DNA of 64,000 nucleotides from the NCBI GenBank assembly GCA_017935345.1, contig JAGBHU010000050.1:1-64000 (forward strand), given 5' to 3'. The DNA comes from Coprococcus sp. (GTDB taxonomy: Bacteria; Bacillota; Clostridia; Lachnospirales; Lachnospiraceae). The position numbers were made by a program, and so were the translations under genes. How positions within the stretch are numbered: position 1 is the first letter of the stretch; every line of letters begins with the position of its first letter. This document shows positions 18,114 to 27,850 of this stretch, in pieces. A model generated the notes under the pieces. The model was given only the letters and a program-made list of their open reading frames with translations, did no database searches and was not told the origin of the DNA.

Positions 18114-18731
18114 ATGAAAGGAATATTTATTACGATGGAGGGTCCTGACGGTGCCGGAAAATCAACACAGATAGATATGTTAAGGTCATATTTGAATGAC
18201 AGGGGCTATGATGTACTGATAACACGCGACCCGGGGGGAAATGAAATCAGCGAAGCCATAAGACAGATTATACTGAATAAAGATTTTACGGAAATGGGGT
18301 ATATGACGGAGCTGCTGCTTTATGCATCTGCCAGAGCCCAGCTTGTTAAGGAGAATATTAAGCCTGCGCTTGAGGCAGGAAAAGCAGTCATAGCCGACAG
18401 ATTCGTTGATTCTTCTGCCGTATATCAGGGAATCGGAAGAGGTCTTGGGATTGATACGGTTTATAAGGTAAATGAATTTGCTTTACAGGGGATTATGCCG
18501 GATATGACATTCCTTATGGATTTGGATGCAGAGACAGGAATTGCAAGAAAGAAAAATCAGGCGGAGCTTGACAGAATGGAAAATGAAACGCTGGAATTCC
18601 ATCGAAAAGTAGTAGAGGGGTACAGACTTCTGGCAGAAAATAATCAGAACAGAATCGTTAAGATAGATGCCACTTTGCCTATTTCAGAGATTCATGATAT
18701 AATAATCAGACACGTTGAAAAGAACCTGTAA
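18114..18731 (+). CDS. tmk: Thymidylate kinase
   Basis: This 205-residue protein phosphorylates dTMP to dTDP. Walker A GPDGAGKST sits at residues 9-18. 'ITRDPGG' and 'ADRFVDSSAVYQG' bind the nucleotide substrates, and a LID region lies around 'GIARKKNQAELDRME'. ATG at 18114 follows GGAGG and starts two bases after the yaaO-like stop codon. The order yaaO-tmk-holB-ricT matches Bacillus subtilis except that the yaaQ (darA) and yaaR genes are missing between tmk and holB. Confidence 0.96.
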   Translation: MKGIFITMEGPDGAGKSTQIDMLRSYLNDRGYDVLITRDPGGNEISEAIRQIILNKDFTEMGYMTELLLYASARAQLVKENIKPALEAGKAVIADRFVDSSAVYQGIGRGLGIDTVYKVNEFALQGIMPDMTFLMDLDAETGIARKKNQAELDRMENETLEFHRKVVEGYRLLAENNQNRIVKIDATLPISEIHDIIIRHVEKNL

Positions 18732-18798
18732 ATGAACTTTTTATATGGCAAAGTCTGATATGTAGTCTATAGACACGGATTGTATATAGATTGGAGTG

Positions 18799-19797
18799 AT
18801 GATTGTGATAGATTTTACGGAGATTATAGGACATGAGGATATAATCAGACATTTTAAAAGCAGTATAGAAATGGGAAAGATTTCCCAGAGCTATATTATA
18901 AACGGAGAAACAGGAAGCGGTAAGAAAACCCTGACCAGGGCTCTTGTAAAGACACTTCAATGTGAAGAGGGCGGTACGGAACCTTGTAATAAATGTAAGT
19001 CCTGTATCCAGTGTGAATCGGGTAACCAGCCTGATATCATTTGGCTGACTCACGACAAACCGAATGTGATATCGGTTGAAGAGGTCAGAGAACAAATCAA
19101 TAAAGATATAGACATAAGGCCTTACAGCAGCAGATATAAAATATATGTAGTGGATGATTCCCATTTGATGAATACACAGGCACAGAATGCATTGCTTAAG
19201 ACCATTGAAGAACCGCCTGCTTATGCAATAATTATTTTACTGACAAATAATATTTCAAAGCTGTTGCCGACCATCCTTTCAAGATGTATCGTTTTAAATG
19301 TGAAGCCTGTAAGAGAAAGAGATGTTTTGGATTATCTGGTGAATGAATTAAAGCTTGATAAGAAAAAAGCTGATTTCTGTATGGATTTTGCACAGGGTAA
19401 TCTGGGTAAAGCAATCAGGCTTGCAACAAGTGAGGAATACGGCGAAATTAAAGAAGACGTAGTTACTTTGCTCAGGCGTATAGACGAGCTGTCAGCTGAG
19501 GATATTGTATATGCTTTAAAAAATATGAATCACCATAAGCTTAAGATAAGTGATTATATCGATATGATGATGATGTGGTATAGAGACATACTGATGCTTA
19601 AGGTGACGAATAATCCAGGCAGACTGATGTTTAAAGAATACTACTCGGATATAAAGAAACAGTCGGTACATATTTCCTATGAGGGAATAGAAAATGTTTT
19701 AAAAGCGATGGATAAGGCAAAAATCAGACTGGAGGCAAATGTCAATTTTGATATCGTTTTGGAACTGATGCTTCTGACTATGAAGGAGAATAGATGA
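18799..19797 (+). CDS. holB: DNA polymerase III delta-prime subunit
   Basis: This roughly 332-residue AAA+ clamp-loader subunit has a P-loop-like GETGSGKKT near the N-terminus. A zinc module follows with Cys residues in 'LQCEEGG' and 'CNKCKSCIQC'. Then come 'IYVVDDSHLMNTQAQNALLK' (Walker B region) with 'TIEEPP', and the SRC motif ('ILSRCIVL') through which delta-prime completes a neighbouring ATPase site. Starts at GTG 18796, ATG 18799 and GTG 18805 all lie just behind TTGGAG. The stop overlaps the ATG of ricT, indicating coupled translation. Confidence 0.93.
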   Translation: MIVIDFTEIIGHEDIIRHFKSSIEMGKISQSYIINGETGSGKKTLTRALVKTLQCEEGGTEPCNKCKSCIQCESGNQPDIIWLTHDKPNVISVEEVREQINKDIDIRPYSSRYKIYVVDDSHLMNTQAQNALLKTIEEPPAYAIIILLTNNISKLLPTILSRCIVLNVKPVRERDVLDYLVNELKLDKKKADFCMDFAQGNLGKAIRLATSEEYGEIKEDVVTLLRRIDELSAEDIVYALKNMNHHKLKISDYIDMMMMWYRDILMLKVTNNPGRLMFKEYYSDIKKQSVHISYEGIENVLKAMDKAKIRLEANVNFDIVLELMLLTMKENR

Positions 19798-20705
19798 TGA
19801 AGGAAATAATAGGTGTACGTTTTAGACCTAATGGTAAAATATACTTTTTTGACCCTGTAGATTTTCAGGTGGAATGTGGGCAATTTGTTATCGTTGAAAC
19901 TGCCAGAGGTGTTGAATATGGCAAAGTGGTGCTTGGCAGAAGAAACATAGAGGAAACAAAGATTATTGCTTCTTTAAAACCGATTATCCGAATTGCGACT
20001 GAAGATGACAGCAGGAAATATGAAGAGAATAAAAAGAAAAGTGCAAAAGCTTTTGAGATATGTCTGGAAAAGATAGCCAAGCACAAGCTTGATATGAAGC
20101 TCATTGAGGCAGAGTATACATTTGATAACAACAAAGTGCTGTTTTATTTTACGGCGGACGGAAGGATTGATTTCCGTGAGCTGGTAAAGGATTTGGCTGC
20201 CGTGTTTAAGACAAGAATTGAGCTTAGACAGATTGGTGTCAGAGATGAGACAAAAATGGTTGGCGGTATCGGAATTTGTGGCCGTGAGCTGTGCTGTAAC
20301 AAACATTTGTCGGAATTTGTCCCTGTATCAATTAAGATGGCAAAGGAACAAAATCTGTCCCTGAACCCAACCAAGATATCAGGTGTGTGCGGAAGACTTA
20401 TGTGCTGTTTAAAGCATGAACAGGATACTTATGAATATCTGAATGAGAAGCTTCCGAATGTCGGCGATTTTGTAAAAACGGTTGACGGAAATAAGGGCGA
20501 GGTATTATCTGTAAATGTTTTAAGACAGAAGGTTAAGATTGTCGTAACGGATAAGGATGATAATAAAGAGGTTATGGAATATCCGGTTTCAGACCTTCGA
20601 TTTAAGCCGAGAAAGCGGAGAAATGCGGAAAGACTGAGCGATGAAGAATATAAGGCGCTTGAGGCTCTTGAGGACAAGGGAGGCCAGTCAAAATTTGATG
20701 ATTAG
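19794..20705 (+). CDS. ricT: PSP1-domain protein RicT (YaaT)
   Basis: This 303-residue protein has the PSP1 C-terminal homology domain with 'GVRFRPNGKIYFFDP' at the start. Two cysteine motifs, GICGRELCC and GVCGRLMCC, correspond to the Cys residues that help hold the iron-sulfur clusters of the RicA-RicF-RicT complex in Bacillus subtilis. There it promotes RNase Y-dependent mRNA maturation and affects sporulation and competence. ATG at 19794 (or 19797) follows AAGGAG; the start overlaps the holB stop by 4 bp. No ricA or ricF gene is in the window. Confidence 0.92.
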   Translation: MMKEIIGVRFRPNGKIYFFDPVDFQVECGQFVIVETARGVEYGKVVLGRRNIEETKIIASLKPIIRIATEDDSRKYEENKKKSAKAFEICLEKIAKHKLDMKLIEAEYTFDNNKVLFYFTADGRIDFRELVKDLAAVFKTRIELRQIGVRDETKMVGGIGICGRELCCNKHLSEFVPVSIKMAKEQNLSLNPTKISGVCGRLMCCLKHEQDTYEYLNEKLPNVGDFVKTVDGNKGEVLSVNVLRQKVKIVVTDKDDNKEVMEYPVSDLRFKPRKRRNAERLSDEEYKALEALEDKGGQSKFDD

Positions 20706-21486
20706 TCTTAAGCCAAATGAACGAATTGATGATTTACAATGTAAAGGCTATCGGATTATACAGAATAAAGATATGTTTTGTTTTGGAATGGATGCGGTAC
20801 TCCTTGCGAACTTTGTAAAACAAAAGCCGGAAAATTGTTGTATTGATTTGGGTACGGGAACGGGCGTTATTCCGATACTGATGGCAGCAAAAGAGCCTGA
20901 AGGAAAAACGCAGTTATCAGGTAAACTTCAAAATGCGGGTAATGTCAATCCCCGTTTTATCGGCCTTGAGATACAGGAAGCCTGTGCGGACATGGCAGCA
21001 AGAAGTGTAAGTTTAAATAACCTTACAGACAAGGTCAGAATAGACCACGGAGATATTAAAGAGGTCCCTTGTAATTACAAGAAGGCCTCTTTTGATATCG
21101 TGACGTCCAATCCGCCGTATATCAGGGGCAGTCATGGACTGCATAATCCGGATGAGCCGAAGAATATAGCCCGCCACGAAATCTTGGTAACACTTGAGGA
21201 TGTTGTTACGGCAGCAGCTTATCTGTTAAAGCCGGGAGGAAGCTTTTACATGATACATAAGCCCTTCAGGCTGGCTGAAATATTTGACTGCTTTATGAGG
21301 AATAAACTGGAGCCAAAGAGGATGCAGCTGATATATCCATATGAGGATAAAGAACCGAATATGGTGATTCTCGAGGGTGTAAAGGGCGGAAATTCCATGA
21401 TAAAAATAGAGCCGCCGCTGATTGTATATAAGGAGCCGGGCGTATATACGGATATGCTGCTTGAGCGGTATGGAAGTAATGTATAA
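20698..21486 (+). CDS. trmN6: tRNA1(Val) (adenine37-N6)-methyltransferase family protein (YabB/TrmN6)
   Basis: This 262-residue class I SAM-dependent methyltransferase has a SAM-binding loop in 'CIDLGTGTGVIP' and the N6-adenine catalytic motif NPPY ('IVTSNPPYIRG'). ATG at 20698 overlaps the ricT stop by 8 bp; a longer in-frame opening from 20641 lies wholly within ricT and is rejected. Position between ricT and rsmI matches yabB in Bacillus. The family methylates A37 of tRNA1(Val) in Escherichia coli; the exact substrate here is inferred. Confidence 0.9.
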   Translation: MISLKPNERIDDLQCKGYRIIQNKDMFCFGMDAVLLANFVKQKPENCCIDLGTGTGVIPILMAAKEPEGKTQLSGKLQNAGNVNPRFIGLEIQEACADMAARSVSLNNLTDKVRIDHGDIKEVPCNYKKASFDIVTSNPPYIRGSHGLHNPDEPKNIARHEILVTLEDVVTAAAYLLKPGGSFYMIHKPFRLAEIFDCFMRNKLEPKRMQLIYPYEDKEPNMVILEGVKGGNSMIKIEPPLIVYKEPGVYTDMLLERYGSNV

Positions 21487-21523
21487 AAAGTATAATTTGC
21501 TTATATAGTAAGAGGAAAGCATA

Positions 21524-22372
21524 ATGAGTGGAATATTATATCTGGTGGCAACGCCGATTGGAAATCTTGAGGATATGACATACAGGGCTGTCCGTATATT
21601 GTCGGAGGTGGATTTGATTGCGGCAGAGGATACAAGAAACAGTATCAGGCTGCTGAATCATTTTGAAATCAAAACACCGATGACAAGCTACCATGAATTT
21701 AATAAGTACGATAAGGCAAAGGTGCTTGTGGACAAGCTTCTTGAAGGTAAAAATATAGCGGTTATAACGGATGCGGGAACACCGGGTATTTCTGATCCGG
21801 GCGAAGAACTGGTAAAGCAAAGTCTGGAAGCAGGAATAACAGTAACCTCCGTTCCGGGAGCCTGCGCCGCTGTATCGGCATTAATTACATCGGGACTTCC
21901 AACAAGAAGATTTGCATTTGAAGCTTTTTTGCCGCATGACAAGAAAGAAAAGGCTCGTATTTTAGAAGAGCTGAAAGAGGAAACCAGAACAATCATCATA
22001 TACGAGGCGCCTCATAGGTTAAAAAAGACACTTGCCCTGCTGTTTGATGTTTTGGGTGACAGGAAAATAACACTAACAAGAGAATTGACCAAAAAGCATG
22101 AAACTATAGAACAAACCACATTTTCAGAAGCAATATCGCATTATGAGGAAAATGAGCCTCGAGGGGAATATGTTATCGTAATAGCGGGAATGGACGTAGC
22201 TGCCATGCAGGCAGAGCAGCGGGCGGAATACGAGGCGATGACCGTAGAAGAGCATGTGGCAATGTATCTTGAACAGGGCATGTCCAAGAAGGAAGCCATC
22301 AGGCAGGCAGCAACAGACCGTGGCGTTCCGAAGAGGGATATCTATAATGTGGTGGAGCGCAAGGAAAGATAA
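21524..22372 (+). CDS. rsmI: 16S rRNA (cytidine1402-2'-O)-methyltransferase
   Basis: This 282-residue protein has the classic RsmI N-terminus LYLVATPIGNLEDM, then 'AAEDTRNS', the SAM-binding ITDAGTPGISDPG and 'GLPTRRFAFEAFLP'. It acts with RsmH to modify C1402 in the decoding centre. ATG at 21524 follows AGAGGAAAG. It is the last gene of the yaaO-like-to-rsmI operon and is followed by a terminator. Confidence 0.96.
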   Translation: MSGILYLVATPIGNLEDMTYRAVRILSEVDLIAAEDTRNSIRLLNHFEIKTPMTSYHEFNKYDKAKVLVDKLLEGKNIAVITDAGTPGISDPGEELVKQSLEAGITVTSVPGACAAVSALITSGLPTRRFAFEAFLPHDKKEKARILEELKEETRTIIIYEAPHRLKKTLALLFDVLGDRKITLTRELTKKHETIEQTTFSEAISHYEENEPRGEYVIVIAGMDVAAMQAEQRAEYEAMTVEEHVAMYLEQGMSKKEAIRQAATDRGVPKRDIYNVVERKER

Positions 22373-22393
22373 AACTAAAGATTATGATGAAGG

Positions 22394-22436
22394 ATAACAC
22401 TCTAGAGGATATACATATTGTCTGGGGTGTTATTTT
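22394..22436 (+). terminator. Rho-independent terminator after rsmI
   Basis: The 10-bp stem ATAACACTCT (22394-22403) / GGGGTGTTAT (22424-22433, with G:U pairs) is followed by TTTTC. Confidence 0.65.
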
Positions 22437-22462
22437 CTGTTTTGCATTATGTTATGTATTTG

Positions 22463-22491
22463 TTGACAGCAAAAACATAGTATGAGATAAT
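22463..22491 (+). promoter_or_regulatory. Strong sigma-A-type promoter of the RHS gene
   Basis: A consensus TTGACA (22463-22468) and GATAAT (22486-22491) are spaced by 17 bp, 85 bp upstream of the RHS start codon. The preceding terminator makes the RHS region a separate unit. Confidence 0.65.
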
Positions 22492-22576
22492 TTATTTGGT
22501 ATTACATGGAAAAAATATTATCATTTAAAAAAAGTAAATTCTAATAGTTTATCAATGAGAAGAGGGAGGAAACTGA

Positions 22577-25500
22577 ATGGGGAAAACGCAAAAGCGAATA
22601 TGGAGTATTCTGTGCTGTGCGGCACTATGCCTGAGTTCTATGGGTTCTCTAAATGCCAAAGCACTTAGCGATACCGTAGAAACAGAGATAACAGGTCAAG
22701 AAACGGAAGATACACAGGCAGCAGATGAAGGGGCACAGACCGCAGGCAGCAGCGGAGAAACGGATGGTACGGCAGTCTGTGAAACAGACGATGATTATCA
22801 GGTGCTTGAAGTTGATGACAAGAACAGGGAACGGCTTGTAAAAGCAGGAGATACCTATATAACGACGGATTATGACGACGATGCAGGAATACAAACAGTC
22901 TACTACTCAGAAGGACCTCTTAACGGAGATAATTATACGGAAAAAATAACCATAGAGGAAATTGAAGCAAACGAATTTAACAGTACATGCATAGTGACAA
23001 CAGAAAATGCATGGGGAATTACCATACAGGAATACGACGAAAACGATAATACGACAAGAACAGTAGATGAAAACGGAAAAGTAACAGTAAACCAATATGA
23101 AGGACAAAACCTTCTGTCAACAATAAGTCCTTACACAGGCACATCAGAAGACGAATTAAACAAGGTAACATATCAATATAGTAACACAGGAAATCTCAGC
23201 GAGAAAAAAACCCCCATAGAACAAAACGAAGACGGCAGCATCAGCTACTATATAGAAAAATATGACTACAACGAATATGGAGATTTGACACTTTATGAGA
23301 AAAGTATAAATGCTACAGGAGAAAAGCTGGTTTTCTCAAAAAGTGAATATGAGTATGATGAAGCTTGTAATCTCATCAAAACCACTGAATATGATACAGA
23401 CGGAAGCATTCTTGCAATCGCCCAGTATTACTACGATAAAGATGGAAACAGGGTCAGAATGTATACGGGACTTACAGATGCACTAACCATAACAGGACTT
23501 GATGAAGTAACACCGGGAAAAGACACCGAATATAGTGTAACGAAATACGAATATGAGAACGGACAGCTTATATCAGAAACAGACCCGACAGGCGGGAAGG
23601 AAACATACGAATATGGTAAGGACGGACTGCTTGCCGCAAAGACAGATAAAAACGGGAACCGCTTTGAATATGCATATAGGGAAGGAACATACCGGGAATC
23701 AGAAGAAATATACCTGAAGGACAATCATACAGATACCCCTGATGAAAAAAGAGAATACATACAGGATATGGAAGAAGACGGAAGCTATGGAATGCTGACA
23801 CAGATCAAAGAGGGAGACAGCAAAGTAAGCTATATATACAATGAAGACTGCATTCTGACAAAAGAAACAGACCAGAACGGAAATACAATCTCTTATGAAT
23901 ATGACGAAAATCAGAACATAACGAAAATATCCGTAGAAGGCAGACAGGGAAGTATTATAGGAGAGACAAACTACAGCTATGACAAAGAGGGCAGACTGAC
24001 AGCCATAAAGGATCAATCAGGAAAAGAAATCGTTACCTATCAATATGATGATAAAAACAGGCTGACGGAAAAGACCTTAGAAAACGGCAATAAAATCAAA
24101 TACGAATATAATGCCATAGGCTGGGAAAAGAGCATGACCGTAGAAGCTTTAGATGGAACGCTTCTTGAGGATATCACATATGAATATACGGTTGACGGAA
24201 ATATCGTAAAAGAATCAGACCAAATCAGAGAAGAGATAACGTCATACGAATATGACGGGGCAGGAAGGCTGATAAAGGAAGAGAAAACCGTGGCAGAAGA
24301 AAAGAGCAAATCAGAAAAGAGGACCAAGGCAGAAGAGGTAGAACAGGAGGAAAAAGAAGAAGTCCGTTTGGAAGAAGAGAATACGGTAACACAGAAAAAC
24401 CAGTCAGATGAAACAGAAAATACAACAGAAAAACTGATAGAGTCAGGAAGAACATTAGAATATACTTATGACGAATCCGGAAACAGAACGGTAATCACAG
24501 ATGAAGAAGCAGAGCTTGAAAGCAGGTATGACAAGGCAAACAGGATCGTATCAGCGGAAAGTGGGAAGATATCATATGACGCCAACGGAAATATGACAAA
24601 GCAGGGAGATATATCCTACACCTACAATGCCAGAAACCAGCTTACAGAGGTTGTTAACGGAGAGAATGTCATAAGGTATGAATATGATATAAACGGCAAG
24701 CTGATTTTAAGAGAAGTAAACGGAGAAAAAGAAGAATATATCTGGGCAAATGATATGCTGGTGGCAAAGCTGACGACGGAAGGATCATCCTACTACTATA
24801 CGGAATTAAGCAGTGATATCGTGGCAGAAGAACAGGGAGATAATAAACAATACTATATAGCAGGAAGCAGAGGAGATATCATCGATATAGCCGATGAGAC
24901 AGGGAACGTAACAGAAGTAAAGGACTATGAAAGCTTTGGAGCACCTGAGGAAACAGGAAAAGCAGATGGCATAACAGACAGCCAGACAGACCAAAGAGAA
25001 GAAAAAAGCATAGAAGATACAGAAACAGGCAAAGCAATACAAAATGGAGCTGATGACAAGACTGACTTTACACTGGGTTATACAGGAAACTTCTATGATG
25101 AAGCCGCAGGCTTACTATACCTTGATGCCAGATTCTACAATCCTGAAACGGGAACCTTTATAACAGAAGATACGGTGGTGGGTGACCACAGGGAAACCAT
25201 AACCTTAAACCGATATGCATACTGTAAGCAGAATCCTGTCAACTATACGGATGATTCGGGACATTGGGGCAGCGATAATCATTCGACACAGACGGGAACG
25301 GCTGTCAGCTCAAACGGTTATGGCAGTGATTCTACGGCAAGTAAGTGTATTAAATTTGCTAATGAGCGTGTAGACTCATATCTTCATTATGGCACGGATA
25401 AGGAGAAATATCCTTTTGATTTTAACCTTACTGTAGATAATGAAATATCAAGTCAAAGTATAAAACGAGTAAAACGAAAGGAATTAAAAAACTATTGTGA

Positions 25501-26422
25501 TACGGCTAATATAAGTAATTATAGCAGTATGAATAATGTAATTAGAAAAAAGAATATAGCAGAAGCGCCATATCATGGTAAAGGAGAGTATTATAACTAT
25601 ATACCATATATGTTGGGGCTTGCCTTACAGTTTCAGAAGGGATATCAGATAACGCATCTTACACTAAGAAATGATGAGAATGTATTTCAGCAGATTAATT
25701 TTGATATGCTAATCTATATGGGAGGCTTATATGAATGCGAAAAGCAAAAGGCAGGCGGTAGCTCCATATCGAGACTGGAATACAGCTATCTTATCATGGG
25801 TGTTGCCTTACACCTTGCTGAGGATATGTGGGCACATGTGGCGGTAGTAAATGATACGGAAGCAGAGCTGTCAAAGTACAAGAGCTATTTCAAGGATTAT
25901 GAGGCACTAAAGAAGCTGATATATGAGAAGAAACGGGCTATCAGTTATCTGGAGCTTAAGAAATTTGGAAATAGAGATATTGAAGGAGTAAGTAAACTTA
26001 TCGAAGATAATATTGTTGAAGGGAAAAATATGTCATCAGCAAACCGAAGAAGGGGCTATGCAAGTGCGGCAGCAACAAGGCTGCTGTCCTTTTATAAGGC
26101 TGGCAGGATAATGTATTCAGGTAATAAATCCCTGACAGGTGAGGACGAGGCAAATGCTACGGATAAGAAATATCTCGCCAGACTGCAGTGTGGCAATGGG
26201 AGCATGAAATTCATATATGAAACCGTCAGTATAGCTTCTAAGGATACAGAGATAACCTGTGCCCGATATCATTGTACCGGATGTGAAGAAGGGAAAAGTG
26301 ACAGCTGTTACAAAATTTTTTGCAGTGATTATGGCAGTAAGACAGGTTTGGGATATAGGGATTTAGGCTATAAGTCGGTTATTATTGAGGATGAGTTAGG
26401 AGATCATGAATTCGTACCTTGA
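22577..26422 (+). CDS. Secreted RHS/YD-repeat protein with a variable C-terminal domain (candidate polymorphic toxin)
   Basis: This 1281-residue protein has a Sec signal peptide (cleavage near residue 28-29, NAKA). An acidic linker is followed by many YD repeats ('YEYDENGN'-like, about residues 80-690) that form the RHS shell. The core ends with the RHS-associated motif, 'FYNPETGTFITEDT' and 'RYAYCKQNPVNYTDDSGHWG' (near residue 892). The C-terminal domain (about 897-1281) is unrelated to the core and contains HLAEDMWAH (His1079, Asp1083, His1087), like the HxxxDxxxAH metal site of Het-C/zinc phospholipase C-type proteins, and a Cys-rich tail. A toxin role is inferred from RHS architecture. 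The start ATG follows GGGAGG. The next gene follows after 25 bp, where an immunity gene is often found. Confidence 0.85.
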   Translation: MGKTQKRIWSILCCAALCLSSMGSLNAKALSDTVETEITGQETEDTQAADEGAQTAGSSGETDGTAVCETDDDYQVLEVDDKNRERLVKAGDTYITTDYDDDAGIQTVYYSEGPLNGDNYTEKITIEEIEANEFNSTCIVTTENAWGITIQEYDENDNTTRTVDENGKVTVNQYEGQNLLSTISPYTGTSEDELNKVTYQYSNTGNLSEKKTPIEQNEDGSISYYIEKYDYNEYGDLTLYEKSINATGEKLVFSKSEYEYDEACNLIKTTEYDTDGSILAIAQYYYDKDGNRVRMYTGLTDALTITGLDEVTPGKDTEYSVTKYEYENGQLISETDPTGGKETYEYGKDGLLAAKTDKNGNRFEYAYREGTYRESEEIYLKDNHTDTPDEKREYIQDMEEDGSYGMLTQIKEGDSKVSYIYNEDCILTKETDQNGNTISYEYDENQNITKISVEGRQGSIIGETNYSYDKEGRLTAIKDQSGKEIVTYQYDDKNRLTEKTLENGNKIKYEYNAIGWEKSMTVEALDGTLLEDITYEYTVDGNIVKESDQIREEITSYEYDGAGRLIKEEKTVAEEKSKSEKRTKAEEVEQEEKEEVRLEEENTVTQKNQSDETENTTEKLIESGRTLEYTYDESGNRTVITDEEAELESRYDKANRIVSAESGKISYDANGNMTKQGDISYTYNARNQLTEVVNGENVIRYEYDINGKLILREVNGEKEEYIWANDMLVAKLTTEGSSYYYTELSSDIVAEEQGDNKQYYIAGSRGDIIDIADETGNVTEVKDYESFGAPEETGKADGITDSQTDQREEKSIEDTETGKAIQNGADDKTDFTLGYTGNFYDEAAGLLYLDARFYNPETGTFITEDTVVGDHRETITLNRYAYCKQNPVNYTDDSGHWGSDNHSTQTGTAVSSNGYGSDSTASKCIKFANERVDSYLHYGTDKEKYPFDFNLTVDNEISSQSIKRVKRKELKNYCDTANISNYSSMNNVIRKKNIAEAPYHGKGEYYNYIPYMLGLALQFQKGYQITHLTLRNDENVFQQINFDMLIYMGGLYECEKQKAGGSSISRLEYSYLIMGVALHLAEDMWAHVAVVNDTEAELSKYKSYFKDYEALKKLIYEKKRAISYLELKKFGNRDIEGVSKLIEDNIVEGKNMSSANRRRGYASAAATRLLSFYKAGRIMYSGNKSLTGEDEANATDKKYLARLQCGNGSMKFIYETVSIASKDTEITCARYHCTGCEEGKSDSCYKIFCSDYGSKTGLGYRDLGYKSVIIEDELGDHEFVP

Positions 26423-26447
26423 GAGCAAGTATGAGGAGGAAATTGTT

Positions 26448-27821
26448 ATGAAGAAGAAAAATGACTTAATTAAAAAAATAATAGTTGTGATTACAGCGGT
26501 GATTACAATCCTATGTGTAAGCAGATGCTGTCCGGGCATGAAAGCGAAGGCTTTGGAGGATGGAGGAAGAGCGACAGATGAAAACGGCGCAGAGTGGGAC
26601 TATTGGATTGAAGATGATGGTACGATAAGCTTAACGTATCTTAATGGAACGAATAATAAAAACATTATTGTGCCGGCGACCTTAGACGGGTATAAGGTAT
26701 CAGGAGTGAGCGATGATGCTTTTTGGTATAATGATTATGATGGCGCTCAGAGGGCAAAGATAGAGAGCATTGAGTTTTCAGAAGGAATTACTTATGTTGA
26801 TGGTATGTGGGGATGCGAAAACCTGAAAAAGGTAGTACTTCCTTCAACCTTAAAGGAAATAAGCGATGATGCTTTTAAGGATTGTGTAAGCCTTCAAGAG
26901 ATTAATATTCCTTCGTGTACGGTCATTGGAGATCATGTATTTTATGGTTGCACAAGTTTGGAAAAGGTAACGCTTCCATGGGGACTGGAGACAATCGGTG
27001 CGGGTGCATTTAGTGAGTGCAAGATAAAAAGCATAAAAATCCCGGATACCGTTACAAAAATTGACTGGGCGGCATTTTTCGGTTGCAGCAGCCTTACAGG
27101 TATTAAAATCCCGGAAAGTGTAGAGGAAATAGGTAATGCTGCCTTTAATGGTTGTTCCGGTTTGAGGAAAGTAACCATATATAATGACAAAGCAAAAATA
27201 GCGGTAGCAACCGAATACACTTCCGATGCGCTTCCGGCTATACCGGGTCTTACAATATATGGACACAAGGGTTCAACTGCGGAGGAATATGCGAAGCAAA
27301 AGGGAATAGCCTTTAAAGCAACCAAAAAGACAGGGGATATTTCATCGTACAAAGTGACGCTTAGCAGAAGTGAATATACATATAACGGTAAAAGTAAAAA
27401 ACCAAAGGTAACGATAAAAACAGGCAGGGGAATATTAAAGACAACCAACTACACCATTCAATATAAGAACAATGTCAATATCGGCAGGGCAACTGTTATC
27501 ATCAAGGGAAAGGATAAATATACAGGAACGGTAAAGAAAACCTTTATCATCAGACCTGCAACGCCTAATGTAACGGCAAAGAATGTAAATGGCGGAATCA
27601 AGGTATCGTGGAACAGAATAAGCGGGGCAAAAGGCTACTATGTTTACCGACGGACAGTTAACGGCAAATGGAAGAAGATAGCTACGATAAAGTCGGCAAG
27701 GAAGCTGTATTATTATGATAAGAAAGCGAAATCAGGCACGACCTATCGCTATACGGTACGGGCATATAGAGGGACAGTAAAGAGCAGCTATAAGGCAACA
27801 TCAAAAATAAAATGTAACTAG
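26448..27821 (+). CDS. Secreted BspA-type leucine-rich repeat protein with fibronectin III domain, copy 1
   Basis: This 457-residue protein has a signal peptide or N-terminal membrane segment (about residues 7-30). A region of BspA-type leucine-rich repeats follows (about 90-265, units like 'LKKVVLPSTLKEI-x-x-DAFKDC'). Then comes a beta-rich domain with the 'YTIQYKNNVNIGRATVIIKG' signature common in clostridial surface proteins (positions about 325-375), and a fibronectin type III domain ('GGIKVSWNRISGAKGYYVYRR'). There is no C-terminal anchor. ATG at 26448 follows GAGGAGG. It directly follows the RHS gene and may act with it, as adhesin, partner or surface-located protection factor; this is inference. 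Copy 2 lies 1.79 kb downstream. Confidence 0.82.
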   Translation: MKKKNDLIKKIIVVITAVITILCVSRCCPGMKAKALEDGGRATDENGAEWDYWIEDDGTISLTYLNGTNNKNIIVPATLDGYKVSGVSDDAFWYNDYDGAQRAKIESIEFSEGITYVDGMWGCENLKKVVLPSTLKEISDDAFKDCVSLQEINIPSCTVIGDHVFYGCTSLEKVTLPWGLETIGAGAFSECKIKSIKIPDTVTKIDWAAFFGCSSLTGIKIPESVEEIGNAAFNGCSGLRKVTIYNDKAKIAVATEYTSDALPAIPGLTIYGHKGSTAEEYAKQKGIAFKATKKTGDISSYKVTLSRSEYTYNGKSKKPKVTIKTGRGILKTTNYTIQYKNNVNIGRATVIIKGKDKYTGTVKKTFIIRPATPNVTAKNVNGGIKVSWNRISGAKGYYVYRRTVNGKWKKIATIKSARKLYYYDKKAKSGTTYRYTVRAYRGTVKSSYKATSKIKCN

Positions 27822-27850
27822 TGTAAAATCTGAACATAAAAAATACCCTT

